Shown here in pieces: positions 8,571 through 18,513 of a DNA stretch of 64,000 nucleotides. Source of the stretch: Hortaea werneckii (Eukaryota > Ascomycota > Dothideomycetes > Mycosphaerellales > Teratosphaeriaceae); the NCBI GenBank assembly GCA_037044905.1, contig JBAOKB010000094.1:1-64000 (forward strand), in the 5' to 3' direction. Every line of letters starts with the position of its first letter. Within the stretch, counting starts at the first letter, position 1. Position numbers and translations under genes: made by a program. The notes below the pieces were generated by a model. It saw only the letters and a list, made by a program, of their open reading frames with translations, was not told the DNA's origin and made no database searches.

Positions 8571-9331
8571 CGGGACCAAACCTGGAACAACTACAAATGA
8601 TCGCCCAAACAGTCGCCACGACGGATAACGATTCATCTGAAGAAGAATATACCGACGACGATGAACCCGACGACCTCGAACTATATCATTTCGAAGTCTC
8701 AGGAGCAGGACCAGCTCGGAGAATGATCCTCTTCATCGCGAACCAATTTGAAACCGTATTCCCACAGATCCAAGGGAAACGACGACTGCACCCAATCGAA
8801 TTCGACAACATGCTCAACCGAATTAGAGCAATGTTCTGGAATTACCGACTTGTCAACGTCGACTACGACGCCGCAGCACACGTGCAAGAACGACCACCAA
8901 TTGGAAGTACATTCCAATCCGATGGAAGTTATGGCACACCCGATGGAATCCATATTCCCAGAAGTGTTAGAGAACGAATCCAGATCGTTAAGGCACGACT
9001 ACATGAATTACACCGAATCCAGGAAGCCTATCAAGAAGACCTCATATCGTTGGAGGCAATGCGGCACAAATTGACTGAGTCCACAAAACAATGGGAACTG
9101 AAGCCCATGGGACCACCAGTGCAACTACCAATATGGAGAAACATGATACTAGGGCACGTCAAAGCCACTGTCAAAGGACAAATCAAGGTATCAATGACAC
9201 AAGGAAAGGTTATCCTAGGCCCACGACATGGACCCCTTGATTGGGAAGTCTGTCTCGAAGATGCCAACTCGCCAGGATACTATTCAAAAAACGAAGGATC
9301 CCTGCCGACAGGAGCAGTCGCCAGGAAGTAA
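8387..9331 (+). CDS. Gag-Pol linker frame of the retrotransposon (-1 relative to Gag)
   Basis: This frame is open from 8387 (after a TAA at 8384) to the stop at 9329-9331 and has no usable ATG near its start; the first candidate start is a TTG at 8468. It is -1 relative to Gag and overlaps it by 184 nt. The product is an acidic segment (EEEYTDDDEPDD) followed by a helical region rich in Arg/Glu/His. No catalytic motif is recognised, so it is probably a structural linker between Gag and protease. Its 3' end carries the A AAA AAC frameshift signal in the correct register (9286-9292). It must be expressed by frameshifting from Gag, by splicing or by internal initiation; alternatively one indel separates it from an ancestral fused Gag. 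Confidence 0.75.
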   Translation, partial: RDGTRPAATADERLRKFPERKVSTTIQLGGRNSARKYTPEQEEELLGEEESPPNNDTEPELTGPNLEQLQMIAQTVATTDNDSSEEEYTDDDEPDDLELYHFEVSGAGPARRMILFIANQFETVFPQIQGKRRLHPIEFDNMLNRIRAMFWNYRLVNVDYDAAAHVQERPPIGSTFQSDGSYGTPDGIHIPRSVRERIQIVKARLHELHRIQEAYQEDLISLEAMRHKLTESTKQWELKPMGPPVQLPIWRNMILGHVKATVKGQIKVSMTQGKVILGPRHGPLDWEVCLEDANSPGYYSKNEGSLPTGAVARK

Positions 9332-12300
9332 ACATTATCGAAGCTCCCACAGCATCAGCAGCACCGGTATTCCGTACCAAATGCATTGTCAATGGACATA
9401 CGACACAAGCTATGATCGATTCCGGAGCCAGCGGAAACTTTATATCGACCAGCTTTGTCCAGCGAAACGGGATCGCCACCCGACGAAAGAAAGACGGCGG
9501 ATACGAGTTGATGGTCGCAGATGGATCATCCCTATCCGAAGTGGACAGCGAAACAATGCCGCTAGTCCTAGCTATCCAACAGCACCACGAGACTGTCAGC
9601 CTGGATATCGTTGACATGGCCAGTCACGACATCGTGATGGGGACACCTTGGTTGGAAAAGCACAACCCTCTGATAGATTGGAGGAAAAGAGTACTCAAGT
9701 TTGAGCGATGCGGTTGCGCTACCGACATCCACCCTATACATCGACAGCGTGCGATGGTAGATGAGGAAAGACAGTTCTGCGAATTAGAACGTCAACCGAT
9801 AACATACTCCGACAAAAACGGCAAGGAGATGGTCTCCACAGACACTGAGCCAGCCCAGCCAGGTCACGAGGTGAGAGATAAAAGGAGAACTAACGCACCT
9901 CCAGAGATCCCTGAAGAGTTTAAGAAATGGAAACCGCTCTTCCAGGAAGAGGAAGGATTAGCCGCCTTACCTAGACATCAACCATGGGATCACCGAATAC
10001 AACTTCAGCCCGGCAAAGATCCACCATGGGGGCCACTATACAGGTTATCCGAAAAAGAGCTCGAAGAGCAACGACGATGGCTGAAAGAAAAGAGCGACAA
10101 GGGATGGATAGAGAAATCTCAATCGCCAGCCGCTTCACCAGCAATGTTCGTTCCAAAGAAAGGAGGAAAACTGCGAATGGTAATCGACTATCGACGACTC
10201 AATGAAGTCACGGTCAAGAACCGATATCCACTACCTAACATCGAAGAAATGCAAGATCGACTTACCGGAGCAAACTGGTATTCCAAGATTGATCTACGAG
10301 ACGCATTCTACGCCGTACGAATGGCTAAGGGAGAAGAATGGAAAACAGCCTTCAGGACGCGCTATGGACTCTATCAATTTCGAGTCATGCCAATGGGACT
10401 TACGAACGCCCCAGCGACGTGTCAGCAACTCGTCAACGATGTGTTACGAGACCTACTCGACATTACAACGATAGCCTATGTCGATGACATCTTAATCTTC
10501 ACCCGCGGAAGCCGAGAACAACACACCAAAGACGTACAAGCAGTGCTAGAACGACTTAGCACAGTGGACTTCAAGACCGCACCCGAGAAATGTGAATTCT
10601 ACAAGAAGGAAATCGAATTCCTAGGATTCATCATCAATACTACTGGAATCAAGATGGACCCAAAGAAAGTACAATCCATCAAGGAATGGCCAACACCGAA
10701 GAACGTCACAGAAATCCAAGCCTTTCTGGGACTCGCGAACTACAACAGAAAGTTTGTTGAAGGATACTCCAAACTTGCAATCCCACTCACGAGTCTTACG
10801 AAGAAGGACACCAAGTTCGTATGGACGGAGAAACAACAGAAAGCATTCCAACAACTCAAGAAAGCATGTATACAGTCACCAACACTCATGCTATTCGATA
10901 CGAAGAAACCAGTACAAGTCGAAACCGACGCATCCGACTTAGCAATAGGTGCTTGCATCACTCAAGAACATGATGGCAAAAGACACCCAGTGGCGTATTA
11001 CTCAAGGAAAATGACGCCAGCGGAACAGAACTACGAGATTTACGACAAAGAACTGTTAGCGATTGTTGCAGCATTGCGACACTGGAGAGTTTACTGCGAA
11101 GGAGCTACAGGACTGACGATATACACCGACCACAAGAACCTTCAATACTTTACAACTACCAAGGATCTATCACGTCGACATTGTAGATGGTCAGAGCTAC
11201 TCGGACAATACAAGTTCGATATCCAGTATACACCAGGAAAAGACAATGGGCGCGCAGATGCGCTAAGCAGAAGAAGCGACTACATGGAAGGCAAGGAGCA
11301 GAACAAGAAAACATTGCTCAAAGTCAACAAGGACGGAAGCCTTACCACAGATACACAAGAGTTTAACAACATACTCCGAGTTCTACGAGATGAACAAGAA
11401 GAGTTCCCCATCGAACATGGGAAGTACCAGGTTCCACCAGCAAAGGAACACGAATGCATCAAAGACCACCATGATAGCCAAACAACAGGACACCCAGGAA
11501 TAGCCAGAACAACAGATTTGATTAGACGAAACTTTACCTTCCCACAGATGCGGAAGAAGGTTGCCGACTACATCAAACAGTGCGACAGTTGCCAGAAGAA
11601 TAAGGCATCACGACATGCGAAATATGGCAATCTCCAGTTCCGAGAACCCTCGGATACACCATGGAGAGAAGTCACAATGGACTTCATCACGAAGTTACCG
11701 GCATCCAAGGACCCCGCAACAGGAGTCGTCTACGATTCAATACTTGTCATGGTAGACACCTTGACCAAGTATGCACATTTCATACCGTGCAAGGAATCAA
11801 TGGCAGCTATGGAACTCGCATACCTCGTACTGGACAGGCTAATCAGACATCATGGAATTCCAGAAAGCTTCATCACAGACAGAGATAAGCTGTTCACATC
11901 GAATTTCTGGAAATCTCTTATGGGACAAATTGGAATCAAGCACAAGTTATCGACAGCATTCCACCCAGAGACAGATGGTCAGACTGAAAGGACAAATCAG
12001 TCACTCGAAGCATATTTACGGCACTACGTCAATTACGCACAAAACAATTGGGTTTCATTGTTACCAATGGCGCAACTGGCGTTAAACAATAACGCATCAG
12101 AGACAACGAGAGAATCGCCATTTTTCCTTAATTATGGAAAAGCACCCAACATGTTCATGGAACCGAGAACATCAATAAAAGCCGACAAAGCCATAATAAT
12201 GGCAGAGGAATTGCAGAAGGCACACACCACAGCCCGAGATGCAATCCGACATTCGCAACAGCGAATCCAGAAACAGAGATTCAAAGAATCAAAAACGGCA

Positions 12301-12750
12301 CCTCAACTTAAGAAGGGGGATAAGGTATATCTTCTGACGAAGAACCTGAAAACAAAGCGAAGAACGAAGAAACTGGATCACGTCAAAGTCGGACCATTTT
12401 TGATTGCCGAACAGAAGGGCACAGTCAGCTACCGACTCGAGCTTCCACCGGACGCAAAGATCCATCCAGTGTTCCACATATCCTTGTTGGAACCCGCACA
12501 CCCCAGCGCCACGCTGCAAACCACGTTCCACTACCAGGAGCAAGAAGACGACGAGTATGAAGTCGAAAAGATCGTAGACTACGACAGGAATAGTCAGCGA
12601 TACCTCATCAAGTGGAAAGGATACCCCAGCGACGAAAATACATGGGAACCACTTACCAATCTTAATTGCCCGAAGTTGCTACACCAGTACCACCGGAGAA
12701 GGAAAGGGATTGATCCATATTCCCCAGGGTCTCCATCATCAGGGGAGTAA
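9241..12750 (+). CDS. pol: Pol polyprotein: protease, reverse transcriptase, RNase H, integrase, chromodomain
   Basis: The frame opens at 9241 with a TTG and no ATG, as expected for entry by frameshift at 9286-9292. Domains with residues counted from 9241: aspartic protease DSGAS (60-64); reverse transcriptase with YVDD (413-416); RNase H beginning near ETDASD (561); integrase zinc finger H743/H751-C781-x2-C784; integrase core D814, D880 and E916 with 35 residues between the last two (the DD35E pattern); and a chromodomain at about 1105-1155 (VEKIVDY...YLIKWKGYP...TWEP). All catalytic residues are present and no stop interrupts the frame. Chromodomains of this class bind methylated H3K9 and steer integration to heterochromatin, which fits its RIP-island location. 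The stop at 12748-12750 overlaps an antisense ORF by 89 nt. Confidence 0.97.
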   Translation: MGSLSRRCQLARILFKKRRIPADRSSRQEVNIIEAPTASAAPVFRTKCIVNGHTTQAMIDSGASGNFISTSFVQRNGIATRRKKDGGYELMVADGSSLSEVDSETMPLVLAIQQHHETVSLDIVDMASHDIVMGTPWLEKHNPLIDWRKRVLKFERCGCATDIHPIHRQRAMVDEERQFCELERQPITYSDKNGKEMVSTDTEPAQPGHEVRDKRRTNAPPEIPEEFKKWKPLFQEEEGLAALPRHQPWDHRIQLQPGKDPPWGPLYRLSEKELEEQRRWLKEKSDKGWIEKSQSPAASPAMFVPKKGGKLRMVIDYRRLNEVTVKNRYPLPNIEEMQDRLTGANWYSKIDLRDAFYAVRMAKGEEWKTAFRTRYGLYQFRVMPMGLTNAPATCQQLVNDVLRDLLDITTIAYVDDILIFTRGSREQHTKDVQAVLERLSTVDFKTAPEKCEFYKKEIEFLGFIINTTGIKMDPKKVQSIKEWPTPKNVTEIQAFLGLANYNRKFVEGYSKLAIPLTSLTKKDTKFVWTEKQQKAFQQLKKACIQSPTLMLFDTKKPVQVETDASDLAIGACITQEHDGKRHPVAYYSRKMTPAEQNYEIYDKELLAIVAALRHWRVYCEGATGLTIYTDHKNLQYFTTTKDLSRRHCRWSELLGQYKFDIQYTPGKDNGRADALSRRSDYMEGKEQNKKTLLKVNKDGSLTTDTQEFNNILRVLRDEQEEFPIEHGKYQVPPAKEHECIKDHHDSQTTGHPGIARTTDLIRRNFTFPQMRKKVADYIKQCDSCQKNKASRHAKYGNLQFREPSDTPWREVTMDFITKLPASKDPATGVVYDSILVMVDTLTKYAHFIPCKESMAAMELAYLVLDRLIRHHGIPESFITDRDKLFTSNFWKSLMGQIGIKHKLSTAFHPETDGQTERTNQSLEAYLRHYVNYAQNNWVSLLPMAQLALNNNASETTRESPFFLNYGKAPNMFMEPRTSIKADKAIIMAEELQKAHTTARDAIRHSQQRIQKQRFKESKTAPQLKKGDKVYLLTKNLKTKRRTKKLDHVKVGPFLIAEQKGTVSYRLELPPDAKIHPVFHISLLEPAHPSATLQTTFHYQEQEDDEYEVEKIVDYDRNSQRYLIKWKGYPSDENTWEPLTNLNCPKLLHQYHRRRKGIDPYSPGSPSSGE
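9286..9325 (+). promoter_or_regulatory. -1 programmed ribosomal frameshift signal
   Basis: The slippery heptamer A AAA AAC (9286-9292) is in register with the linker frame (codons AAA 9287-9289 and AAC 9290-9292). After an 8-nt spacer a hairpin follows: CCTG (9301-9304) pairs with CAGG (9322-9325), then a C-C mismatch, then CGAC (9306-9309) pairs with GTCG (9317-9320) around a 7-nt loop. Slipping back one base enters the Pol frame, reading KKRRIPADRS. Heptamer, spacer length and stem all match the known design of -1 signals. Confidence 0.85.
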
Positions 12751-13174
12751 GGCCCACAGTAGCAGCCGCCGCAGGACAATTCTCTTCAGCCTCAAACGCG
12801 CCCTCTGCATCCATTTCCGACGCAAGGCATTCGGCTTTCCGAGCCGCCCGACCTTCAGCTTGACGAAGGATCTTCTTGTTTCGCATTAACCGAGCCATCA
12901 CGGTAGCCAACAACTCTTCATCCTCATCCACCTTGCGCTGGTACTCCTCCCGAGTTCGGTCTAAGGATTCCCAAGACATGTTGACGCATTTCTTGCCTTG
13001 ACGGACGCATTCGGAACACCGAAGGTTGGTTGAGTTCGACATGATGATGCAAAGATGGTTGTGTGTAGAACAACGTTCACACGGGAAGAAGACAGGACGA
13101 CCGTTCCTTTCAATTTCGGCAGCCAGACGCGAGCGTCTTTTCTTGGAAGAAGAAGTTTCTGGTTGCAGAGACAT
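12662..13174 (-). CDS. Antisense ORF in the retrotransposon: Zn2Cys6-like cluster plus coiled coil
   Basis: A 170-codon ATG-initiated frame on the minus strand between the Pol stop and the 3' LTR, overlapping the last 89 nt of pol. Residues 32-63 contain C32-x2-C35-x6-C42-x10-C53-x2-C56-x6-C63, which fits the fungal Zn(II)2Cys6 spacing. A basic N-terminus (KKRRSR) precedes it, and a charged heptad-like helix follows (about 70-115). An Ala/Glu-rich tail ends the protein. It would be transcribed against the element, from a promoter between 13175 and the 3' LTR. Similar short Cys-rich, coiled-coil proteins are common in fungal annotations and I recall them near Gypsy elements, but I cannot verify that here. 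Function unknown; a regulator or chromatin factor of the element is conceivable. Confidence 0.65.
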   Translation of the reverse strand: MSLQPETSSSKKRRSRLAAEIERNGRPVFFPCERCSTHNHLCIIMSNSTNLRCSECVRQGKKCVNMSWESLDRTREEYQRKVDEDEELLATVMARLMRNKKILRQAEGRAARKAECLASEMDAEGAFEAEENCPAAAATVGLTPLMMETLGNMDQSLSFSGGTGVATSGN

Positions 13175-13258
13175 CGTAGGAAGAAAGACTGCTACAAACT
13201 GTTACAAAAGGAACGCGGGGGACAGCGACATCATAAGCTTCAGGGACGAAGCTAGGCT

Positions 13259-13271
13259 GAAAGGGGGATGG
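13259..13271 (+). promoter_or_regulatory. Polypurine tract
   Basis: GAAAGGGGGATGG abuts the 3' LTR and is almost entirely purine. This is the usual site of plus-strand priming in LTR retrotransposons. Confidence 0.8.
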
Positions 13272-13673
13272 TGTTACGAGCACGGTCACGAGACGGTCAG
13301 ACCCGAAGCGATTGGCCAGTAGGGGCCAGAGGAGACAAGGGTCACGTGACCAGTATGCAAGTGAGCGCTGCCTTGGCAGGCGACTGACTGCATATATGCA
13401 AGTGGTCGACTGGTCGACGAGCGACCGAGCGATCACTGAGCGACTGATCGCTGAGCGACCAGGCGATCAGATGCATGAAGACACGAATCTCTTATGTATA
13501 TAACTAGGCACGTTTCTCATTAGGAGTTCGTGTGTTCAACTCATGTTGCAATCCGACTGTTAGGTAGAGACCCAACAGCCTTGTCACAATCAGTTATCCC
13601 ACAACCCAGTTGTCTTGACACATCTGTTCCAAAGAGCTCTAAACCCGTGACACTACTTCGTAGGGTCGCAACA
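13272..13673 (+). repeat. 3' LTR
   Basis: 402 bp, identical by eye to the 5' LTR, and followed by the AGTAG target duplication. Identity of the LTRs implies a very recent insertion. Confidence 0.96.
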
Positions 13674-14288
13674 AGTAGGAGAGAGCTATAGAAAGGAAAT
13701 AGGTAGGCTTACTAGAAGGAGGTAGAGAGAGAAAGTTTATAGATATAGACTTCTTATTAAATAGTAGATAATAGATAAGGGTATTATAAGGGTTAGAAAA
13801 GGTATAATTAATACTTGTAGAGAGTTAGAATACTAAATAGAATAGTAATATAGATAGTATAATAGTTAAGTTATAATACTATTAGATTTACCTTATTGTT
13901 TATTTTAGATAATATTAAACTCTATACTTATATTAGATATAACTATTTAATAGTACCCTAGTACTATATATAGTTTACCTATATATACCTAGGTAACTTA
14001 TAGGTAGATAAGTAGTAAGTAAAAGTAGGTAATACCTATTCCTACCTATATATCTATAGGCGAACTATATAAATATATAGATATAGGTAGCTAAGAGTAT
14101 ATACCTTTACTAATAGATAGAGTAGTAGGTATAGGTACTAATTTATAAAAGCTAACCTTAGAAGATATAGATAGTAAAAAATAACCTACCTACTAAATTA
14201 TATTCTACTAGTAAGAAAGAGATTCTTAATATATATATATTTATAAGAAACTAAATAAGACCTTAATATAAGGTATATACTAAGTTAT

Positions 14289-14556
14289 CCTAGTTAGGTA
14301 GTAGAAAGCCTACTAATAGAGTAAAAAACGAGTTTTCTAGCTAACCTAGATAGTCGAGTAAAGCTTACTAACTAGATATAAAAGTATTTTTGTTTCGACC
14401 TAAATAATAGTAAAATCTTACTAATAAAATAAAAAAGTATTTTTTAGTTTAATCTAGGCAATAAGTAAAGCTTACTATTTAAATAAAAAAGTATTTTTAG
14501 TCCTACCTAGGTAGCTAATAAGGCTTACTAGCTAGAGAGAGAAGGGCTTTTAGCTT
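14289..14556. repeat. Degenerate 53-bp tandem repeat, five copies
   Basis: Five consecutive units of 53-55 bp start at about 14289, 14344, 14398, 14451 and 14504. Each begins with a version of ACCTAGGTAG, continues through AAGCTTACTA and ends in a run such as AAAAAGTATTTTTAG. Divergence between copies is mostly C/T and G/A, as RIP would leave. It may be the minisatellite of a RIP-killed element. Confidence 0.7.
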
Positions 14557-16719
14557 AACCTAAGTAGATCCTATAGTACTCTAAACTAGTTAGGAACCTT
14601 CTAGGATATAGATAGTTATATACTAGGCTATATAATAGAAAGTAACTATAATCTATATAGTTAAATAACTAGAGTAATACTATAATAAAAAGTAAATAGG
14701 TAAGCTATAACTAACTACTACCTAAGTCGAATATTTCTAGTATATAGTTACCTAGAGTAATTTAAACTTTATAATCTCTTAGGGTAGTTAGATATATTAA
14801 AAGTACTTTCTAGACCTATAGATTCTATATAAGTAGTAGTAGGTTATTCTTTATACTTTTAATAAGGCTATCTCTAGATAGACCTCCTAGGTAAATTCCT
14901 AAATAGTATATCTTTTAAGCCTACTAAGGTAGTAAAAGGTTAGTATATACCTTATAGCCTAAACTATCTTCTACTTACTTATAAGTAGGAAGGTCCTTAG
15001 ATAGGCTATAGTACCCTATAATATTGTCTAAGTTAGCCTTTATACGTCTTTAATAGTATAGTAGCTAGTATTTAATATATCCTTAGGTTATAAATTCTAA
15101 TACTATAATAGAGTAAGTCTACTTATAAAATATTATAGATAAGACCCCTAACTCTAAGTAATTAACCTACCCTAGTCCCTACTACTAGTTAGCTAGAATA
15201 GCTAGGAGACCTAAGAATAGTAGCTATTCTTTACCTACTAAAAAGCTAAGGTAGAAAGTAGTAAGTAGCTTATAAGTAGTAGAAGGTATAGGACTAATAG
15301 ATAGAGATAGAGGGGGTAGTAATAGAAAAGAGATATAGTATAGGGCCTATACTCTAGATAAAATATATAAATATCTAGGGGCTAAATAAGGTAACCTAGA
15401 GGCGCCTACTAGGCCTTATTAAGCCTAGGAGATTTAATCTTCTATTTATAGCTAAGATATAATACTAGAGGTATAACTAGTACTATACCTATCTCTAGAT
15501 AATTATCTATATACTATAGCTAATAAAGAGAGTAAATAGGTAATATAAGGGTAGACTATATCTACTAGGTAAAGTAGAGGCCTAGTAGTAGCTAAGTAGG
15601 CTAGTAATAGTAATAATAGTAATAATTATAATCTAGCTTAACTAGATAATAGTAGTAAGTATCTACCTACTACTAAGTATATCTAAGATAAAGGTTAAGG
15701 TTATTCTCTAAGGGGTTACTAAAGTAGATATTATACTAAGAGATATAAATATCTACTATCTAAAGGTAGGCCTAAGTAGTATAATACTTTATAAATAGAG
15801 TAAGATCCTTAAGAGATAGCTAAGAGTAATAGGTAAATAGTAGCTACTACCTAAAGAGGAGAGAATAAGGCCCTAGCTAGAAGTAAAATAGGTCTAGAAA
15901 CTAACGCTTAACTACTACTATATTAGCTAAGACTAGGTAGGTATAGAGCTTACTTTACTAGTAAATATAGCCCTTAGGATTAGGACTAACTATATCTATA
16001 CTATACTAGTCCTAGTTAACTAAACTAGCTATAAGAGTAAGGGTACCCTAGTAGTAAGTACTATAGTCTCCTAGTATATAATTAGCTAGCTATAGTTAAC
16101 TACTATAGTAATATAGCTATAGAAGGTAAAGGATAGCTTAACTAGAGAGATAGACTAGGTACTTAAAATAGATAGAGACATAGTATAAATAGATAGAGTA
16201 CTTATAGACTAGTATTAGTAGGTCTACTATATAGTACTAGGCCTAGTTAGAAAGAAGGGGGAAAGGTAATAGATAGTAAAGGCACTAGCTAGTACCTTAT
16301 ACTACTAGCTAGTCTAGTAGATCTTTAAGCTTAATATAAATAATAGGCTACTCTTTAGTATAGTAAATAACTAAATAGTACTCTAGGAGGTAGCTAAGGT
16401 TCTAGAAAAGTAGTATTAGATATAGAAAGGGGGTAGAATAGCTACCCTAGTAATAGGTATAGATATAGAGAGAGTAGATAGTAGGGTACTTAAAGGGTAA
16501 ACTAGTAATAAGGTCTATAATATAATTATAGCCTAGGATAGGATAAAGGTATATAGAGAGGATAGGGTCTATATATAGGTCCTAAAGGCGCTCTAGTATA
16601 TAACTCTACTAGACTACCTTATAATACTCTATAACTACTATCTTATAATAGGCAAGATACCCCTAGTATAGAATTAGATAGAGATCTACCTCCTTATTAA
16701 AGACTATAGGAGGCTAAAG

Positions 16720-17260
16720 ATAGTCTTTAATACGCGCCCTATTATACTAATTAGGATATTCTAGAAGATCTTTAAGTACCTACTTCTCTAGTAACTTAGG
16801 GACCTTAGCTATCTCTAGCTTTATCTAATATAAATAGGCTTCTAAGTAGACTACTTAATATTAACCTATATAGTAATAGTATATATTATACTAGCCTAGG
16901 ACTAATATAAGAGTACTATCTTTCTTAACTTCTAGGTAGTATTTAATATAGTAGACTAGGCTATTCTATAGAGGCTACTTATAGAGTAAAGGTACCTTAG
17001 TCTCTACCTTACTCTCCTTATAAGCCTAAACTATAGTATAGTCTTATAAGTAATAGTAAATAGTAGAGTATCTAAGTAGTTTAGCTAGATATAAGGGGTC
17101 CTCTAGAGGTTACTACTATCTCTCTTTCTCTAGAATAATATTATAGATAGGCTAATCTAGGCGCTAAATAGAGATACCTTTAGGTTACTATAGGTAGTCT
17201 TCTATATAGATAATAGTACCCTCCTCTACTAGATAGAGGCTAAGATTGCCCTAATATTAG
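16720..17260 (+). pseudogene. RIP-killed non-LTR (LINE-type) reverse transcriptase fragment
   Basis: Translation of the plus strand around 16924-16980 gives LNF-VVFNIVD-AIL-RL, where dashes are TAG stops. This matches the conserved FLDFxxAFDxVxHxxLL block of LINE reverse transcriptases. Upstream lies RPI-ILISIFQKIFKYL, which resembles the RPIxLxSxxxKxxE block, and downstream SLFL-NNIID-LIQ, which resembles the SPxLFNxxIxxL block. Stops fall where Gln, Arg or Trp codons are expected, as C-to-T and G-to-A changes would produce. The family is probably Tad-like or a relative, since those are the common LINEs of filamentous ascomycetes. The original ends cannot be set. Confidence 0.65.
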
Positions 17261-18439
17261 TAGAAGTAGTATAGTAGTACTAGTAAAATAGGATTATAGT
17301 AAATACCTAGAAGTATAGCTATATAATAGAGTAAGTAGAGGTAAGAGAGGTCTAGTAGAAAGATAAAGTTATCTTTTAAGTTAGTAGATACTACTACTTT
17401 AGCTTCTTAGTAACCCTAGCGAGAATCGACTCTAATAGATATCTCTATAAGCGCCTAGAATAGGCTAAAGTATATATAACCTTTATAGCTAACTATATAG
17501 TAATATAAGAAGTAACTACCTAGCTATAAATATATTAGTAGTACCTAGCCCTAATCCTTAAATATAAGGCTCTACTTATATAAGTAATAGTATAGATAGA
17601 CCTAGAGATAAAGGTATAATAGATAAAAGTAGATACTAGGTAAAAGATATTAGTAAAGTAGGTAGCCTATAGTATATATAGGTAGTATATACCTAAATCT
17701 ACTAGGGCTACTAGCCCTATAGAATTATTTTAAGGGCTACTATATAAGGTTTCTTTAAGACCTAGAAAGAGGTAGCTAAGAGACCTTACTTAGTATACTA
17801 CTCTACTAGCCTAGAAAAATTAGATAGTTTAGAAAGACTCTCTACTAGAGCTAGCTACTATAATAGTAAAAGGCAACTACCTATAAGGATAGCTAAATAT
17901 AGGCAAGCTAGTACTAGTTTAAATAGTAGTAGCTATAGTACTAGCTAAGGTATAATATATAGTAGATATACCTAACCTAGATTATATCCTAGGTAATAAG
18001 GCTCTATAAAGGGCTTGTAAGGGTAGATAGGATACTTATAGTACCTTAGGCCTAGTAGGATATATTCCTAACCTATTACTAAGGGGTCTAAGGAATAGAG
18101 ATATACTATATATATATTAAGGCTAACTACTAGTAGCGACAAGGCAATAAGAAATATAAGTACTACTATATCTAAAGGATCTTAACCTAGAAGGATTAGT
18201 AGTAGATATACTAATAGAGAAAGATATAAGGAAAGAATAAGGTAAGTAAAAAGTTTACTAAGGTTAACTTTCTACTAAACAAAAGATAGTAGAATAATAT
18301 AGTAAAGGTTCTTAAGATAGTCTAAGAAAGGGTAGAATAGGAAGAGAGAGAGGATACGTAAAAGAAGAAAGGGGATAGAGTAGATAGTAGCTAGGATAGA
18401 CTAATAGAAACTCTATCTATTTAAACCTAACTAGAAACC

Positions 18440-18513
18440 TTATCTATAATAATAGAAAACTAGATTATCTATAATAATAGAAAACTAGATTATCTATAAT
18501 AATATAAAACTAG
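18440..18513. repeat. 25-bp tandem repeat, three copies
   Basis: The unit TTATCTATAATAATAGAAAA plus CTAGA repeats three times (18440-18464, 18465-18489, 18490-18513), the last copy with one change. It lies in the RIP island and is close to perfect, so it may have arisen after most of the RIP. Confidence 0.8.

Larger units (their letters stand above)
6876..13673 (+). mobile_element. Intact Ty3/Gypsy chromovirus LTR retrotransposon
   Basis: A 6798-bp element with two 402-bp LTRs (TGTTACGAG...TCGCAACA) that I find identical by eye, flanked by a 5-bp target duplication AGTAG (6871-6875 and 13674-13678). Internal order is PBS, Gag, linker frame, PR-RT-RNaseH-IN-chromodomain, antisense ORF, polypurine tract. 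This domain order, with integrase downstream of RT and a C-terminal chromodomain, defines chromoviruses. It sits inside RIP-saturated DNA but shows no RIP itself, so it inserted after that region was mutated. It looks coding-competent if the two frame changes can be bridged. Confidence 0.97.
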
